Source: an uncultured Desulfuromonadales bacterium
GTDB taxonomy: Bacteria > Desulfobacterota > Desulfuromonadia > Desulfuromonadales > Geopsychrobacteraceae
Assembly (NCBI GenBank): GCA_947259685.1
Contig: CAMYNC010000002.1
Location: forward strand, 51,656 to 115,655
Direction: 5' to 3'
DNA length: 64,000 bases
Shown: one piece after another, positions 37,201-47,162 of the stretch
How the letters are laid out: the number at the start of each line of letters is the position of its first letter
Position numbering within the stretch: the first letter of the stretch is position 1
Program-made: the position numbers and the translations under genes
The notes under the pieces: generated by a model
The model's database searches: none
Told to the model about the DNA's origin: nothing
Seen by the model: only the letters and a program-made list of their open reading frames with translations

Positions 37201-38508
37201 CTAACCGTGGCGCCCTTTAAGAGTCACACCCTTCATGAACCCTTCGTAAGAACGCGAGATCAGGTGAGCCTCAATCTGTGACGCTGTATCCATACCAACC
37301 CCGACGACAATCAACAATGAGGTTCCTCCGAAAAAGAACGGAACATTCAATTGACCGATCAGCACCGTCGGAAGCACACAGACAGCTGAAACATATATAG
37401 CACCAGCAAAAGTCAGCCGACCCAGGACAGTATCCAGATAGTCGGCAGTCTCTTTTCCGGGACGCACACCCGGAACAAAACCGCCCTGATTTTTGACATT
37501 CTCAGCGACATTGACCGGGTTAAAGGTGACAGCCGTGTAGAAGTAGCAAAAGAAAACGATAAAAGCAACATAAAAAAGGTTGTAGACCCAGTGAGACGGA
37601 GTCATCACGGCAGCCACCGATTGCACCCAGGGAACATCGATCATCTGTGCAACCGTTGCCGGAAACATCATGATCGAGCTGGCAAAGATCGGCGGAATAA
37701 CCCCGCTCATGTTAATCTTCATCGGCAGATGGCTCGCCTGCCCACCCATATTCCGCATACCAACGACGCGCTTGGCGTAATGGATCGGCACCCGACGTTG
37801 GGCGCGCTCCATAAATATAATCGCCGCGATGACCACCAGCATCAAGGCCAGAATGAAAATAACAACTGTCGGCGTCATGGCGCCGGTGTTCACCAGGCGG
37901 ATCGAGTTAACGATCGCTGAAGGCATAGCGGCAACAATACCGGCAAAGATGATCAGCGAGATCCCGTTGCCGATGCCACGCTCAGTGATCTGCTCACCAA
38001 GCCACATGATAAAAGCCGTGCCGGCAGTTAGGGTGACCACCGTCATGAACATAAAACCAGGGCCGGGGCTTGGCACCACCGGTTCACCGGCAGGCCCTAC
38101 CATACTTTGCAAGCCGGCAGCAATACCGAAACCCTGGATAACTGCCAGGATAATGGTACCATAACGGGTCCACTGGGTGATTTTTCTTCGCCCCGCCTCG
38201 CCTTCCTTAGAAAGCTTTTCAACCGGCTCAAAAACCACCGTCAGCAACTGCAGAATAATCGATGCGCTGATATACGGCATAATGCCCAGAGCGAAAATCG
38301 TCATTCGCTCCAGCGCACCACCAGTAAAAGCACTGACCATTCCGAGCAGAGTCCCCTCGGTTCCCTCGAAGAATTTTGCTAACACTGCAGCATCAATCCC
38401 CGGAGTCGGCACATGACAGCCGATCCGATAGACAGCCAGCATTCCAAGAGTGAAGAGAATCCTCCGCCGCAGTTCAGGAATCGCTAAGATATTCTGCAGC
38501 GTCGACAT
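37201..38508 (-). CDS. secY: Protein translocase subunit SecY
   Basis: A 435-residue channel subunit of the Sec translocon with ten predicted membrane segments. Family marks include the first segment RRRILFTLGMLAVYRIGCHV, the GTEGTLLGMVSAFTGGALER plug-proximal region, and the cytoplasmic loop RRVPIHYAKRVVGMRNMGGQ that contacts the ribosome and SecA. Length is normal. It partners SecE, encoded at 63328-63513. It lies three bases after rplO in the spc operon. Confidence 0.98.
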   Translation of the reverse strand: MSTLQNILAIPELRRRILFTLGMLAVYRIGCHVPTPGIDAAVLAKFFEGTEGTLLGMVSAFTGGALERMTIFALGIMPYISASIILQLLTVVFEPVEKLSKEGEAGRRKITQWTRYGTIILAVIQGFGIAAGLQSMVGPAGEPVVPSPGPGFMFMTVVTLTAGTAFIMWLGEQITERGIGNGISLIIFAGIVAAMPSAIVNSIRLVNTGAMTPTVVIFILALMLVVIAAIIFMERAQRRVPIHYAKRVVGMRNMGGQASHLPMKINMSGVIPPIFASSIMMFPATVAQMIDVPWVQSVAAVMTPSHWVYNLFYVAFIVFFCYFYTAVTFNPVNVAENVKNQGGFVPGVRPGKETADYLDTVLGRLTFAGAIYVSAVCVLPTVLIGQLNVPFFFGGTSLLIVVGVGMDTASQIEAHLISRSYEGFMKGVTLKGRHG

Positions 38509-38511
38509 ATT

Positions 38512-38952
38512 TTAAAGCACCTCGACCTTGCCGCCAGCAGCTTCGATCTTCTCTGCGGCAGTCTTACTGAACTTGTGTGCCTGAACGGTCAAGGCTTTGT
38601 TGAGTTCACCATCAGCAAGCACTTTGACTCCATCCTTGACATCACCGATCAGTCCAGCCTGACCCAAAGCTTCCAGGTCAACGACACTGCCAGCTTCAAA
38701 CTGGTCGAGGTCACGCAGGTTGACCAGTTCGTAAATCTTAGGATTACGAGAGGTAAAACCACGCTTGGGCAAACGGCGCTGCAGCGGCATTTGACCGCCC
38801 TCAAAACCGGGTTTGACACCGCCACCACTACGGGCATTCTGGCCCTTGTGACCCTTACCGGAAGTCTTACCAGTTCCAGATCCGGCACCACGGCCGATAC
38901 GTTTTCTATTTTTTGTTGAACCGGGAGCCGGTTTCAGATTGCTTAAATCCAT
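38512..38952 (-). CDS. rplO: Ribosomal protein L15
   Basis: A 146-residue 50S protein acting late in assembly. The glycine- and arginine-rich N-terminal extension [20 protein letters not shown] and the [16 protein letters not shown] region that threads into 23S rRNA are intact, as is the C-terminal globular domain. It sits between rpmD and secY, as expected. Confidence 0.97.
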   Translation of the reverse strand: MDLSNLKPAPGSTKNRKRIGRGAGSGTGKTSGKGHKGQNARSGGGVKPGFEGGQMPLQRRLPKRGFTSRNPKIYELVNLRDLDQFEAGSVVDLEALGQAGLIGDVKDGVKVLADGELNKALTVQAHKFSKTAAEKIEAAGGKVEVL

Positions 38953-38973
38953 CTCACTGTCCTCTGCGAGTTA

Positions 38974-39153
38974 TCAGTCTTCTACCGCAACCATGTGCTC
39001 AACCTTGCGAATCATACCGCGGATTTCCGGGGTATCCTGCAGGGTCACAGTCTGTTGCAAACGTTTCAGCCCCAGACCTTTGAGAACCTTACCGAAGTAA
39101 GCTTTGCGGCCGATTGGACTCTTTTTCAGGGTGACTTTCAATTCAGTCGCCAT
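38974..39153 (-). CDS. rpmD: Ribosomal protein L30
   Basis: A 59-residue 50S protein. It starts MATELKVTLKKSPIGRKAYF and contains GLKRLQQTVTLQDTPEIRGM and the C-terminal IRKVEHMVAVED, the entire L30 fold. AGGAGG lies a few bases before the ATG at 39153. It lies between rpsE and rplO, with 21-23 base gaps on either side, consistent with co-translation in the spc operon. Confidence 0.95.
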   Translation of the reverse strand: MATELKVTLKKSPIGRKAYFGKVLKGLGLKRLQQTVTLQDTPEIRGMIRKVEHMVAVED

Positions 39154-39176
39154 TTTGTCCTCCTAAACAAGATCCC

Positions 39177-39665
39177 TTAGTCACTAAGACCACGGCGGGC
39201 ATTAATCTCTTCGGGGCTCTTCAGCATACTCAGGGCACTGATCGTCGCCTTAACCACGTTGTGCGGATTGTTAGACCCAAGGCACTTGGTCAGGATATTA
39301 CCAATACCAACAGCTTCAAGGATCGGACGCACAGCGCCACCAGCGATCACACCGGTACCTTCCGAAGCCGGCTTGAGCAACACCTTGCCAGCACCATATT
39401 TACCAATGACGTCGTAAGGGATAGTGCGACCTTCCTGCAAAGGAACCTTGATCAGGCTTTTCTTCGCCTGCTCAACCCCTTTACGGATCGCCTCGGGAAC
39501 CTCTTTGGCCTTACCGAGTCCGTAACCGACGTGTCCTTCACCATCACCGACAACAACCAGAGCGGAGAAACTGAAACGGCGGCCACCTTTAACAACTTTG
39601 GCGTTCCGATTGATATGAATGACTCGATCGGTCAATTCTAATTCGTTAGGATCAATGCGCAGCAC
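39177..39665 (-). CDS. rpsE: Ribosomal protein S5
   Basis: A 162-residue 30S protein near the decoding site that affects accuracy and mRNA helicase action. The N-terminal double-stranded-RNA-like domain ([40 protein letters not shown]) and the C-terminal [13 protein letters not shown] region ([19 protein letters not shown]) are complete. The start is GTG at 39665, preceded by GGAGAAGGAC. It follows rplR by 11 bases. Confidence 0.97.
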   Translation of the reverse strand: MLRIDPNELELTDRVIHINRNAKVVKGGRRFSFSALVVVGDGEGHVGYGLGKAKEVPEAIRKGVEQAKKSLIKVPLQEGRTIPYDVIGKYGAGKVLLKPASEGTGVIAGGAVRPILEAVGIGNILTKCLGSNNPHNVVKATISALSMLKSPEEINARRGLSD

Positions 39666-39676
39666 GTCCTTCTCCT

Positions 39677-40039
39677 CTACAGCTTCAGTCCGGCTTCACG
39701 TGCAGCATCGGCGAGCGCTTGAACGCGGCCTTGATACAGGAAACCGTTACGATCAAAAACAACAGTAGTAATATTCTGATCGAGCGCCTTTTTGGCAATA
39801 GCAGCTCCAACAGCCTTTGCAGAATCTACGTTACCACCCGTCGCCAGGTCCACATCTTTGCTGATCGACGAAGCGGCTACCAGTGTTTTCCCGGTTACAT
39901 CTTCGATAATCTGGGCATAAATATGCTTGGCACTGCGAAAAACAGAGAGCCGGGGGCACTCAGTGGTCCCTCGCACTTTTTTTCTAACGCGCGCCTGGCG
40001 CTTCAGCCGGGCAGCACGTCTCTTTTGGGAAACGTTCAC
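39677..40039 (-). CDS. rplR: Ribosomal protein L18
   Basis: A 120-residue 5S rRNA-binding protein. The basic N-terminus ([20 protein letters not shown]), [20 protein letters not shown] and the C-terminal [15 protein letters not shown] are all present, so the gene is whole. The start is GTG at 40039, preceded by GGAG. It begins 28 bases after the premature end of rplF, so the deletion in rplF stops just short of it. Confidence 0.97.
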   Translation of the reverse strand: MNVSQKRRAARLKRQARVRKKVRGTTECPRLSVFRSAKHIYAQIIEDVTGKTLVAASSISKDVDLATGGNVDSAKAVGAAIAKKALDQNITTVVFDRNGFLYQGRVQALADAAREAGLKL

Positions 40040-40067
40040 AGCCTATGCTCCTTAATGGAAATTAGTC

Positions 40068-40508
40068 TTATGCTGCGGCAGAACCGACCAACTGCTTGTC
40101 AATACCTTTGACCGTCAGTTTGGTCTGTTTTTCAACCTCAACCGAAATACCTTCCGGAAGTTCATATTCAACCGGATGACTATAACCGAGGGACAGGTTC
40201 AATACCTTGCCTTTGATTTCAGCACGGTAACCAACGCCATTAATTTCGAGAACCTTTTCGAAACCGTCGGTGACACCAACCACCATGTTGTTAATCAGAG
40301 CACGGGTCAGGCCATGCAGAGCAGAATCCTGCTTGTCGTCGGTCGGCCGGGTGATGACCACCTGCTCGGTTTCGACAGCGATGGCCATCCGCTCATGCAG
40401 ATCCTGTTTCAGGGTGCCCTTAGGGCCCTGAACCGTCATGGTCGTTCCAGTCAGGGAGATTTTCACCCCTGAAGGAATAACTACGGGCAACTTACCAATA
40501 CGAGACAT
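40068..40508 (-). CDS. rplF: Ribosomal protein L6, C-terminally truncated
   Basis: L6 binds near the sarcin-ricin loop and is normally about 177-179 residues; here it is 146. Residues 1-142 are normal ([14 protein letters not shown] to [13 protein letters not shown]), but the protein then ends SAAA and stops. The conserved final 33 or so residues, which in the family carry the EPYKGKGVRY motif and basic tail, are absent in every frame. The remaining 28 bases to rplR look like normal intergenic sequence. About 100 nt therefore seem to have been deleted across the 3' end. The product would probably be impaired in 50S assembly. The defect resembles those in rpsK and rpmJ. Confidence 0.9.
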   Translation of the reverse strand: MSRIGKLPVVIPSGVKISLTGTTMTVQGPKGTLKQDLHERMAIAVETEQVVITRPTDDKQDSALHGLTRALINNMVVGVTDGFEKVLEINGVGYRAEIKGKVLNLSLGYSHPVEYELPEGISVEVEKQTKLTVKGIDKQLVGSAAA

Positions 40509-40526
40509 TGTCGTAGCTCCTTATTC

Positions 40527-40925
40527 TTACCAGACGGTACAGATGACTTCGCCGCCAATTTGCGCTTTGCGCGCAGCAACGTCGTCAAGGACCCCTTTGG
40601 AGGTCGACAGAATCGAACAACCAAGACCATTCTTAACCCGAGGAATCTCGTCCTTACCGACGTAAACCCGCCGGCCAGGAGTGGAAACCCGCTTGATTTC
40701 ATGAATAACCGGCAGCTGGCTAGTATCGTACTTCAGGTAAACCCGAAGGATGCCCTGCTTGCTATCGCTGATAGTTTTGAAATTTTTGATATAGCCGAGG
40801 TCTTTAAGGACAGTGACTACAGCAACTTTAAGGTTACTTGAAGGGATATCAAGCTTGGCGTGTTTGGCCATCCCCGCATTACGGATACGGGTCAGCAGAT
40901 CCGCCATCGGATCGGTCATAGACAT
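40527..40925 (-). CDS. rpsH: Ribosomal protein S8
   Basis: A 132-residue primary 16S rRNA-binding protein and, in Escherichia coli, the repressor of the spc operon. It starts [20 protein letters not shown] and ends in the RNA-contact segment [20 protein letters not shown] with VICTVW. All elements are present at normal length. GGAG lies eight bases before the ATG. rpsN precedes it by 21 bases. Confidence 0.97.
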   Translation of the reverse strand: MSMTDPMADLLTRIRNAGMAKHAKLDIPSSNLKVAVVTVLKDLGYIKNFKTISDSKQGILRVYLKYDTSQLPVIHEIKRVSTPGRRVYVGKDEIPRVKNGLGCSILSTSKGVLDDVAARKAQIGGEVICTVW

Positions 40926-40946
40926 CGGTGGTACTCCTCTTAACTG

Positions 40947-41132
40947 TTACCAGCTGGACTTGACAACCCCGGGAACTTTCCCTTCGGATGCCAGTTTCCG
41001 CAGACAGATTCTGCACATATCAAACTTACGATAGTAAGCGCGGGGACGACCGCAGATCGGGCAGCGGTTGTATTCCCGAACGGCAAATTTCTTTGGCCGC
41101 TTCGCTTTGGCAATCATCGATTTCTTCGCCAC
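40947..41132 (-). CDS. rpsN: Ribosomal protein S14, zinc-binding short form
   Basis: A 61-residue S14 of the short zinc-containing type, with the zinc ribbon cysteines in [20 protein letters not shown]. It binds 16S rRNA in the 30S head. The start is GTG at 41132, preceded by GGAGG, so the product begins [20 protein letters not shown]; a longer upstream frame into rplE is not translated as S14. Length is normal for this type. Confidence 0.95.
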   Translation of the reverse strand: MAKKSMIAKAKRPKKFAVREYNRCPICGRPRAYYRKFDMCRICLRKLASEGKVPGVVKSSW

Positions 41133-41148
41133 AATATCCTCCGCTAAC

Positions 41149-41688
41149 CTATTTTCTGAACGGCATGCCGAGCCCGGCCAGCAATGCGCGGCCTTCCTCG
41201 TCAGTCTTTGCCGTAGTGACAATGGTGATATTCAGACCGGAGACCTGAGCGATTTTATCTAGGTCGATTTCCGGAAAGATCAGCTGCTCACTGACACCGA
41301 GGGTGTAGTTTCCGCGACCGTCAAAGGCCTTGCCGGAAATCCCCTTGAAGTCACGCACCCGTGGCAACGCGACATTGATCAGTCGATCAAGGAACTCCCA
41401 GGCACGACTCTGCCGCAAAGTTACACAGGTCCCGATGGCCATGTCTTCACGCAGCTTGAAACCAGCAATCGCTTTCTTGCTTTTGGTGATCACTGCCTTC
41501 TGACCACAGATCAGCTCCAACTCTTCAACAGCGGATTCCAGCAGCTTAGGATTCTGAATGGCTTCACCCAAGCCCATGTTCAGAACCACTTTCTCAATTT
41601 TAGGAACTTCCATAACGTTCTTGTACTGGAATTCCTTCATCAGGGCAGGTACCTGCTCCTGAAGATATGCCTGTTTTAACCTGGCCAT
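41149..41688 (-). CDS. rplE: Ribosomal protein L5
   Basis: A 179-residue 5S rRNA-binding protein at the 30S contact of the central protuberance. [20 protein letters not shown], the [20 protein letters not shown] region and the P-site loop [20 protein letters not shown] are intact, and the C-terminus ends GLGMPFRK. It follows rplX after 12 bases in the conserved order. Confidence 0.97.
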   Translation of the reverse strand: MARLKQAYLQEQVPALMKEFQYKNVMEVPKIEKVVLNMGLGEAIQNPKLLESAVEELELICGQKAVITKSKKAIAGFKLREDMAIGTCVTLRQSRAWEFLDRLINVALPRVRDFKGISGKAFDGRGNYTLGVSEQLIFPEIDLDKIAQVSGLNITIVTTAKTDEEGRALLAGLGMPFRK

Positions 41689-41700
41689 CGAACTCTCCGT

Positions 41701-42030
41701 TTACTTATCAACAATCTCGTTACACTTTTTGCAGTAACGGGCCTTGCTGCCGTCCTCGAGCACCCGCACACCAGTCCGTGCTGCTTCACTACAGGAGCTG
41801 CAGACCAGCATGACATTGGAAACACTCATCGGCGCTTCCTTCTCGATGATCCCACCCTCAGGGTTGAGCTGGGTAGGGCGAGTGTGACGCTTAATGACAT
41901 TGAGGCTTTCAACCACAACGCGACCCTTGGCCGGGAAAACACGCAGGACTTTACCAGTCTTGCCCTTTTCCTTGCCGGCGATAATTTTTACCATGTCGTC
42001 TTTTTTGACATGAAATTTTACAGTAGCCAT
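41701..42030 (-). CDS. rplX: Ribosomal protein L24
   Basis: A 109-residue assembly initiator of the 50S subunit. The KOW motif VKIIAGKEKGKTGKVLRVFP near the N-terminus identifies it. The C-terminus carries two cysteine pairs (CSSC and CKKC), the zinc-type ending seen in some lineages. It lies 26 bases after rplN and 12 before rplE. Confidence 0.96.
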   Translation of the reverse strand: MATVKFHVKKDDMVKIIAGKEKGKTGKVLRVFPAKGRVVVESLNVIKRHTRPTQLNPEGGIIEKEAPMSVSNVMLVCSSCSEAARTGVRVLEDGSKARYCKKCNEIVDK

Positions 42031-42056
42031 CGCTTTGACTCTCCAACAGTCAGAAT

Positions 42057-42425
42057 TTAAAGAACTTCAGGGGCCAGCGAGACGATTTTCATAAAGTGCC
42101 TGGCCCGCAGTTCTCTGGCGACAGGGCCAAAGATACGGGTGCCGAGCGGCTCATTACCCTGATTGACAACAACTGCAGAGTTGTTGTCAAAGCGGATAAA
42201 GGAACCGTCCGGACGGGGGACTTCTTTGGTGGTGCGTACGATAACTGCACGTACGACGTCGCCCTTCTTGACCTTCGAGTTCGGCAGTGCCTCTTTGACA
42301 CTACAGATGATGATATCGCCGATTCCGGCGTACTTACGCTTGGATCCACCGGGAACCTTGATACAACAAAGCTTCTTCGCCCCGGAGTTATCCGCCACGC
42401 TGAGCATGGATTGCATTTGAATCAT
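42057..42425 (-). CDS. rplN: Ribosomal protein L14
   Basis: A 122-residue 50S protein at the subunit interface. [20 protein letters not shown] and the strongly conserved [20 protein letters not shown] with FGPVARELR are present. The gene is complete, begins with ATG after TAGGAG, and starts 11 bases after the rpsQ stop. Confidence 0.97.
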   Translation of the reverse strand: MIQMQSMLSVADNSGAKKLCCIKVPGGSKRKYAGIGDIIICSVKEALPNSKVKKGDVVRAVIVRTTKEVPRPDGSFIRFDNNSAVVVNQGNEPLGTRIFGPVARELRARHFMKIVSLAPEVL

Positions 42426-42436
42426 GACTTACTCTC

Positions 42437-42703
42437 CTAAGCGATAACGGCCTTCTCCAGGATCTGGCGGACCCGCCACCGCTTGTCTTTCGACAAGGGC
42501 CTGGTTTCGACAATAAGGACTCTATCACCAACGCCGCAAATGTTCGACTCGTCATGAGCCTTACAGTTGACCTTGCGCTTGATGTATTTTTTGTAAACGC
42601 TGTGCTTGACCAGACGATCAACCCGCACGACGACGGTTTTGTCCATCTTGTCACTGACCACAACCCCAATCCGGGTTCTCCGGTTTCCTCGTTCTTGACT
42701 CAT
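42437..42703 (-). CDS. rpsQ: Ribosomal protein S17
   Basis: An 88-residue primary 16S rRNA binder with an OB fold. It includes [20 protein letters not shown] and the loop [20 protein letters not shown] that reaches into 16S rRNA. Length and motifs are normal. It starts 17 bases after rpmC. Confidence 0.97.
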   Translation of the reverse strand: MSQERGNRRTRIGVVVSDKMDKTVVVRVDRLVKHSVYKKYIKRKVNCKAHDESNICGVGDRVLIVETRPLSKDKRWRVRQILEKAVIA

Positions 42704-42720
42704 TGTTTCCTCACACCCGC

Positions 42721-42912
42721 TTAGGAATTCAGCTTACTGGAAAGAACGGTTTTAACGCGCGCCACATCTTTCCGCACCTGAGAGACCCTGGCAGAATTTT
42801 CCAGATGTCCGGTGTGGAGTTGGAACCGCAGGTTGAACATTTCTTGCTGCAGTTCGGCAACTTTCGCCTGCAACTCTTCGACACTGAGATCTTTGATTTC
42901 ACTAGCTTTCAT
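42721..42912 (-). CDS. rpmC: Ribosomal protein L29
   Basis: A 63-residue two-helix protein at the peptide exit site that contributes to the trigger factor and SRP docking site. [20 protein letters not shown] and the [20 protein letters not shown] segment mark it clearly. Its start lies 11 bases inside the end of rplP, so translation is probably coupled. Confidence 0.96.
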   Translation of the reverse strand: MKASEIKDLSVEELQAKVAELQQEMFNLRFQLHTGHLENSARVSQVRKDVARVKTVLSSKLNS

Positions 42913-43324
42913 CGCCGGCCTCTCTTTTCACAAACTTGGTCCGCATCGGCAGCTTATGGGCGGCAAGACGGAACGCCTCACGTGCGACATCTTCTGCAAC
43001 ACCCTGCATCTCATAAATGACATGACCGGGCTTGACAACAGCGACCCATTTTTCCGGAGACCCCTTACCCTTACCCATCCGAGTTTCAGCAGGCTTGCTG
43101 GTCAGCGGCTTATGAGGGAAAGAACGAATCCAGATTTTACCGCCCCGCTTGATGTAACGCGTCATCGCCCGACGAGCGGCCTCGATCTGACGGGATGAGA
43201 GCCAGCCGCACTCGAGGGCCTGAAGACCGTAATCTCCAAAGTTAACCTCGGTACCACGGGTGGCCTGACCAGTCATCCGGCCGGTAAACTGCTTTCTACG
43301 CTTAACCTTTTTCGGCATTAACAT
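42902..43324 (-). CDS. rplP: Ribosomal protein L16
   Basis: A 140-residue 50S protein that positions the A-site tRNA. The sequence [15 protein letters not shown], the [20 protein letters not shown] segment and [18 protein letters not shown] are conserved. Two ATGs (43324 and 43318) are in frame; GGAG spacing favours the first. It ends inside the start of rpmC. Confidence 0.97.
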   Translation of the reverse strand: MLMPKKVKRRKQFTGRMTGQATRGTEVNFGDYGLQALECGWLSSRQIEAARRAMTRYIKRGGKIWIRSFPHKPLTSKPAETRMGKGKGSPEKWVAVVKPGHVIYEMQGVAEDVAREAFRLAAHKLPMRTKFVKREAGDES

Positions 43325-43340
43325 GACAAGTTACTCCTGA

Positions 43341-43991
43341 TTAGCCGGCCGGCTGCTCTTTATCTTTACCCAGGACTTCGCCCTTAAAGATAAGAACCTT
43401 GACGCCGATGATCCCGTAGGTGGTTTTCGCCTCAGCGAAACCGTAGTCGATATCAGCCCGCAGAGTATGCAGGGGCACCCGACCTTCACGATACCACTCG
43501 GTACGACTCATCTCAGCGCCGCCAAGACGCCCGGCACAATTGATCTTGATCCCTTTGGCACCAAACTTCAGAGCCATGCTGACGCTGCGCTTCATAGCAC
43601 GCCGAAAAGCAACCCGACGCTCAAGCTGCAGGCAGACATTCTCTGCAACCAGCTGGGCATCGACTTCCGGCTTACGCACTTCCTGAATATTGATGAAGCA
43701 CTCATCGTCAGTAATCTTCGCCAGGTCTTTCTTAAGCACTTCAACTTCGGCACCTTTTTTGCCGATGATGATACCTGGACGGGCAGCGAAGATGTTGATC
43801 TTGACCTTGTTGGCAGCACGCTCCAACTCGATTTTCGAGATACCAGCGTGATAAAGACGCTTCTTCAAGAAATTCCGCAGCTTCAGATCGGCGTGCAGTT
43901 TTTCAGCGTAATCTGAATCCGCATACCAGCGCGATTCCCAAGTCCGGTTAATTCCCAGACGAAATCCTATTGGATGAACTTTCTGGCCCAA
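43341..43991 (-). CDS. rpsC: Ribosomal protein S3
   Basis: A 216-residue 30S protein at the mRNA entry channel with helicase activity. The KH domain is visible ([20 protein letters not shown]), followed by the C-terminal domain with [20 protein letters not shown] and [20 protein letters not shown]. The start is TTG at 43991, chosen because GGAGG lies seven bases upstream and no nearer ATG gives [11 protein letters not shown]. Normal length. Confidence 0.97.
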   Translation of the reverse strand: MGQKVHPIGFRLGINRTWESRWYADSDYAEKLHADLKLRNFLKKRLYHAGISKIELERAANKVKINIFAARPGIIIGKKGAEVEVLKKDLAKITDDECFINIQEVRKPEVDAQLVAENVCLQLERRVAFRRAMKRSVSMALKFGAKGIKINCAGRLGGAEMSRTEWYREGRVPLHTLRADIDYGFAEAKTTYGIIGVKVLIFKGEVLGKDKEQPAG

Positions 43992-44008
43992 AGGGTTACC
44001 TCCTCGAC

Positions 44009-44341
44009 TTACTTAACGTCCAGAACCACAGTGATGTGGCTGGTCGGCTTACGAATCCGGCTGGCGCGCCCCTGAGCACGGGGAAGAAAACGTTTCAGAA
44101 CCGGGCCCTGATCGACCATCACTGTTTTGACAAACAGTTGATCGACATCGGAGACACCCTTCTGTTCAGCGTTTGCAACGGCAGACTTCAACAATTTAGA
44201 TAATACAGGCGCGGTCTTCTGCGGGGACAGTTGGAGGATATTCATCGCCTCTTGAATCCCTTTACCACGAACCATATCGACAACAAGTCGCGCCTTACGT
44301 GGAGAAAGGCGGACGTTCCTTAATTTTGCTTGTGTTTCCAT
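44009..44341 (-). CDS. rplV: Ribosomal protein L22
   Basis: A 110-residue protein whose long loop lines the peptide exit tunnel and can carry macrolide resistance changes. It contains [20 protein letters not shown] and the tunnel loop [20 protein letters not shown]. Intact and of normal size. It lies between rpsS and rpsC. Confidence 0.97.
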   Translation of the reverse strand: METQAKLRNVRLSPRKARLVVDMVRGKGIQEAMNILQLSPQKTAPVLSKLLKSAVANAEQKGVSDVDQLFVKTVMVDQGPVLKRFLPRAQGRASRIRKPTSHITVVLDVK

Positions 44342-44372
44342 TACTCGGAACTCCTGTCAGGAATCGCGGTGC

Positions 44373-44654
44373 TTACTTTCTGACTTTGCTCTTTCTGTCA
44401 GAACCGTGGCCGTAGTAGGTCCGGGTCGGTGCGAATTCGCCCAGCTTGTGACCTACCATGTTCTCACTGACGAACACAGGGACGAACTTTTTACCATTAT
44501 GCACGGCAAAAGTCGAGCCGACGAATTCCGGAATGATGGTCGAACGACGCGACCAGGTCTTAATGACCTTATTCCGGCTGCTTTCACCTTCGAGGTCAAC
44601 TTTACGCAACAGACTTTCTTGTACGTAAAAACCCTTCTTAACTGATCTTGCCAC
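44373..44654 (-). CDS. rpsS: Ribosomal protein S19
   Basis: A 93-residue 30S head protein that pairs with S13 near the tRNAs. [38 protein letters not shown] and [20 protein letters not shown] show the full fold. The start is GTG at 44654, preceded by AGGAGA. It follows rplB after 31 bases. Confidence 0.97.
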   Translation of the reverse strand: MARSVKKGFYVQESLLRKVDLEGESSRNKVIKTWSRRSTIIPEFVGSTFAVHNGKKFVPVFVSENMVGHKLGEFAPTRTYYGHGSDRKSKVRK

Positions 44655-44685
44655 GGTTGTCTCCTAGAGCCTGTATCTTAAATGA

Positions 44686-45513
44686 TTACTTCTTATTTCT
44701 ACGACGCACGATGAATTTATCAGTACGCTTATTGGTCCGGGTCTTGTACCCTTTGGTCGGAACACCCCAAGGAGTGACCGGATGACGACCACCGGAGCTC
44801 TTACCCTCACCACCACCATGCGGGTGATCAACCGGGTTCATGGCGACACCACGGGACTGAGGACGCTTTCCGAGCCAACGATTCCGGCCGGCTTTACCAA
44901 TCTTGACTTTTTCGTGATCAAGGTTACCGACCTGGCCGATGGTTGCTAGACACTCTTGCAGAACCAAACGGACTTCGCCGGAAGGCAGTCGAAGTTGTGC
45001 GTAGCGACCTTCTTTAGCAGCGATCATCGCGTAAGCACCGGCACTACGAACCAGTTGACCACCCTTACCAACCTTGAGCTCGACATTATGCACCCAGGTA
45101 CCCAGTGGGATCGAACGGATCGACATAGCGTTGCCCGGAGTGATATCAGCAGTCTCGCTGGCGACGACGGTGTCACCGACGTTCAAACCTTTTGGCGCTA
45201 AAATGTAACGTTTTTCACCATCTACATAAAACAGCAGTGCAATCCGCGAGCTGCGATTCGGATCGTACTCGATCGCCGCAACCTTTGCTGGCACTTCTTT
45301 TTTATCGCGACGGAAATCGATGATCCGATATCGCTGTTTGTGGCCACCACCGGTGTGACGCTTGGTGATACGACCGGCGTTGTTACGGCCACCCGATTTC
45401 TTCAGCGGTGCCAGCAACGATTTTTCCGGCGCTGACTTAGTGACCTCCTCGAAGGTCGAAGAAGTCATATGACGCCGTCCGGCTGAAGTCGGATTGAATT
45501 TCTTGATACCCAT
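44686..45513 (-). CDS. rplB: Ribosomal protein L2
   Basis: A 275-residue primary 23S rRNA-binding protein needed for peptidyl transferase centre assembly. [20 protein letters not shown] near the N-terminus and [20 protein letters not shown], which includes the conserved histidine near the active centre, are present. No gap or duplication is visible, in contrast to the adjacent rplW. Confidence 0.98.
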   Translation of the reverse strand: MGIKKFNPTSAGRRHMTSSTFEEVTKSAPEKSLLAPLKKSGGRNNAGRITKRHTGGGHKQRYRIIDFRRDKKEVPAKVAAIEYDPNRSSRIALLFYVDGEKRYILAPKGLNVGDTVVASETADITPGNAMSIRSIPLGTWVHNVELKVGKGGQLVRSAGAYAMIAAKEGRYAQLRLPSGEVRLVLQECLATIGQVGNLDHEKVKIGKAGRNRWLGKRPQSRGVAMNPVDHPHGGGEGKSSGGRHPVTPWGVPTKGYKTRTNKRTDKFIVRRRNKK

Positions 45514-45546
45514 GATAACTACTCCATACCTGCAAAGCGCACGGCC

Positions 45547-45858
45547 TTACACGCCGTAAAGATCGATATTATGACCTTCTTCGAGGGTCACGTAAGCTTT
45601 TTTCCAGTTGGTCACGTAAGCTTTTTTCCAGTTGTTGCGCTGGCCGAGATTGTAACCGACGCGCTTCACCTTACCGCGAAACACCATGGTGTTCACCGAC
45701 TTGACCTTGACCTCAAAAGCCTTTTCTACAGCTTGCTTGATCTCGATCTTGTTGGCCGAGCGAGCAACCTCAAAAGCGACAACCTGAGCTTCATCTTTCA
45801 GCTGGTTGGCTTTCTCGGTAATCAACGGCTTACGGATAATTTCATGCAAAGGCTTCAT
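45547..45858 (-). CDS. rplW: Ribosomal protein L23 with an in-frame internal duplication
   Basis: A 103-residue 50S protein at the tunnel exit, the main docking site for trigger factor and SRP; typical length is about 95. The N-terminal part ([20 protein letters not shown]) is normal. Near the C-terminus the residues NWKKAYVT occur twice in a row, where the family has one copy before the final strand. The cause is the exact 24-bp DNA repeat at 45587-45634. The frame is kept and the rest of the protein is normal, but the extra eight residues would extend a loop or final strand that contacts 23S rRNA. Start overlaps the rplD stop by four bases. Confidence 0.93.
   Translation of the reverse strand: MKPLHEIIRKPLITEKANQLKDEAQVVAFEVARSANKIEIKQAVEKAFEVKVKSVNTMVFRGKVKRVGYNLGQRNNWKKAYVTNWKKAYVTLEEGHNIDLYGV
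45587..45634 (-). repeat. Exact 24-bp tandem duplication in rplW
   Basis: The 24 bases at 45587-45610 (GTCACGTAAGCTTTTTTCCA then GTTG) are repeated without change at 45611-45634. The unit equals eight codons, so reading frame is preserved. Perfect identity points to a very recent event or an assembly artefact. Confidence 0.97.
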
Positions 45859-46478
45859 TTTTCCAGTGCTCCTTCAATCTGGCTAACAGCTGCGTCAGTC
45901 AGCACCAGGTTGGGGTATTTGAGAATGTCATAAACATTCACACCCTCTGCCCGCAGCACTTTAACATTGCGCAGATTCCGTGCCGACAGTTCAACCTTGG
46001 CATCGGCCTGATCGATCACGACCAGGGCACCCTCAATTTCAAGGCGCTGCATCAGCTGATTAAAAGCCTTGGTGCTGATCGCCTCCATGCTGAGATCTTT
46101 AAGCACAGTCAGCTTTTCACCCTGAAACCGTGCCGAAAGAGCACTGCAGAGAGCCGACTTCTTCACCTTGCGATTCAGCTTGAAGCTGTAATCCCGCGGC
46201 TGCGGGCCGAAAGCAGCACCACCACCGACAAAGTGAGGAGCGCTGACGGTGCCCTGACGGGCATTACCGGTTCCCTTCTGACGGTAGGGTTTCTTGCCAC
46301 CACCGGCAACTGCGCTGCGGCTCTTAACCGCTGCAGTCCCTTGGCGACGAGCAGCCCGCTGGTAGCGGACCATGTCGTGCAGCAGATAGCCCTTAACATC
46401 GGTGTTGAACACAGCTTCAGCCAGTTCACGCTCACCGACCTGCTTCTTGTCCTGATCAAAAATTGTGACAGTTGCCAT
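45855..46478 (-). CDS. rplD: Ribosomal protein L4
   Basis: A 207-residue exit-tunnel protein; in Escherichia coli it represses the S10 operon by attenuation. The tunnel loop is conserved ([20 protein letters not shown]). The C-terminal region with [19 protein letters not shown] and the ending [12 protein letters not shown] are complete. It lies between rplC and rplW. Confidence 0.97.
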   Translation of the reverse strand: MATVTIFDQDKKQVGERELAEAVFNTDVKGYLLHDMVRYQRAARRQGTAAVKSRSAVAGGGKKPYRQKGTGNARQGTVSAPHFVGGGAAFGPQPRDYSFKLNRKVKKSALCSALSARFQGEKLTVLKDLSMEAISTKAFNQLMQRLEIEGALVVIDQADAKVELSARNLRNVKVLRAEGVNVYDILKYPNLVLTDAAVSQIEGALEK

Positions 46479-46503
46479 TTATCTACTCCTGTGTCCGTAG
46501 CGC

Positions 46504-47127
46504 CTAGGCCTTGATACCCTTGCGGATCATGACCAGACCGTTTTTCGGTCCGGGCACAGCACCACGCACAAGTATGAGATTCTGTTCCGGGCGGACCTCA
46601 ACAACAATCAGGTTCTGAGTCGTGACGCGCTCATTACCCATCTGGCCCGCCATCTTCTTGCCCTTGAAGACCTTGGAAGGCGAAGCGGACTGGCCAATAG
46701 CACCGGGACCACGCTTGAACATCGAACCGTGACTGGCACGACCACCGGCAAAGCCCCAACGCTTCATTACCCCCTGGAACCCTTTACCCTTGCTAGTTCC
46801 AGTGATATCGATGCGGTCGCCCGGCTTGAAGATATCACATGTCACTTCATCACCGACCGAGCAGTCTTCAATGGCTTTAAACTCGCGAATATGAGCAAAA
46901 GCACCCTTGGCGGCTTTTTTGAAATGACCCATCTCAGGCTTATTAACGCGCTGGGCCTTCTTTTGTCCAAAACCAAGCTGGACAGCTTCATAGCCTTCAG
47001 CCGATGCAGTTTTTTTCTGTAGAACGGTACAGGGACCTGCTTCCAGTACAGTAACTGGAATCCGCTGCCCATCGGCGGCGTAGACCTGTGTCATTCCGAT
47101 TTTTTTTCCTAACAGTCCGTTGATCAT
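46504..47127 (-). CDS. rplC: Ribosomal protein L3
   Basis: A 207-residue 23S rRNA-binding protein reaching toward the peptidyl transferase centre. GLLGKKIGMTQVYAADGQRI at the N-terminus and the conserved central extension GVMKRWGFAGGRASHGSMFK with GPGAIGQSASPSKVFKGKKM are present. Normal length. It follows rpsJ by 35 bases. Confidence 0.98.
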   Translation of the reverse strand: MINGLLGKKIGMTQVYAADGQRIPVTVLEAGPCTVLQKKTASAEGYEAVQLGFGQKKAQRVNKPEMGHFKKAAKGAFAHIREFKAIEDCSVGDEVTCDIFKPGDRIDITGTSKGKGFQGVMKRWGFAGGRASHGSMFKRGPGAIGQSASPSKVFKGKKMAGQMGNERVTTQNLIVVEVRPEQNLILVRGAVPGPKNGLVMIRKGIKA

Positions 47128-47162
47128 TGCTGATGCCCTTAACTAGCTATTGTCGTGATCGC

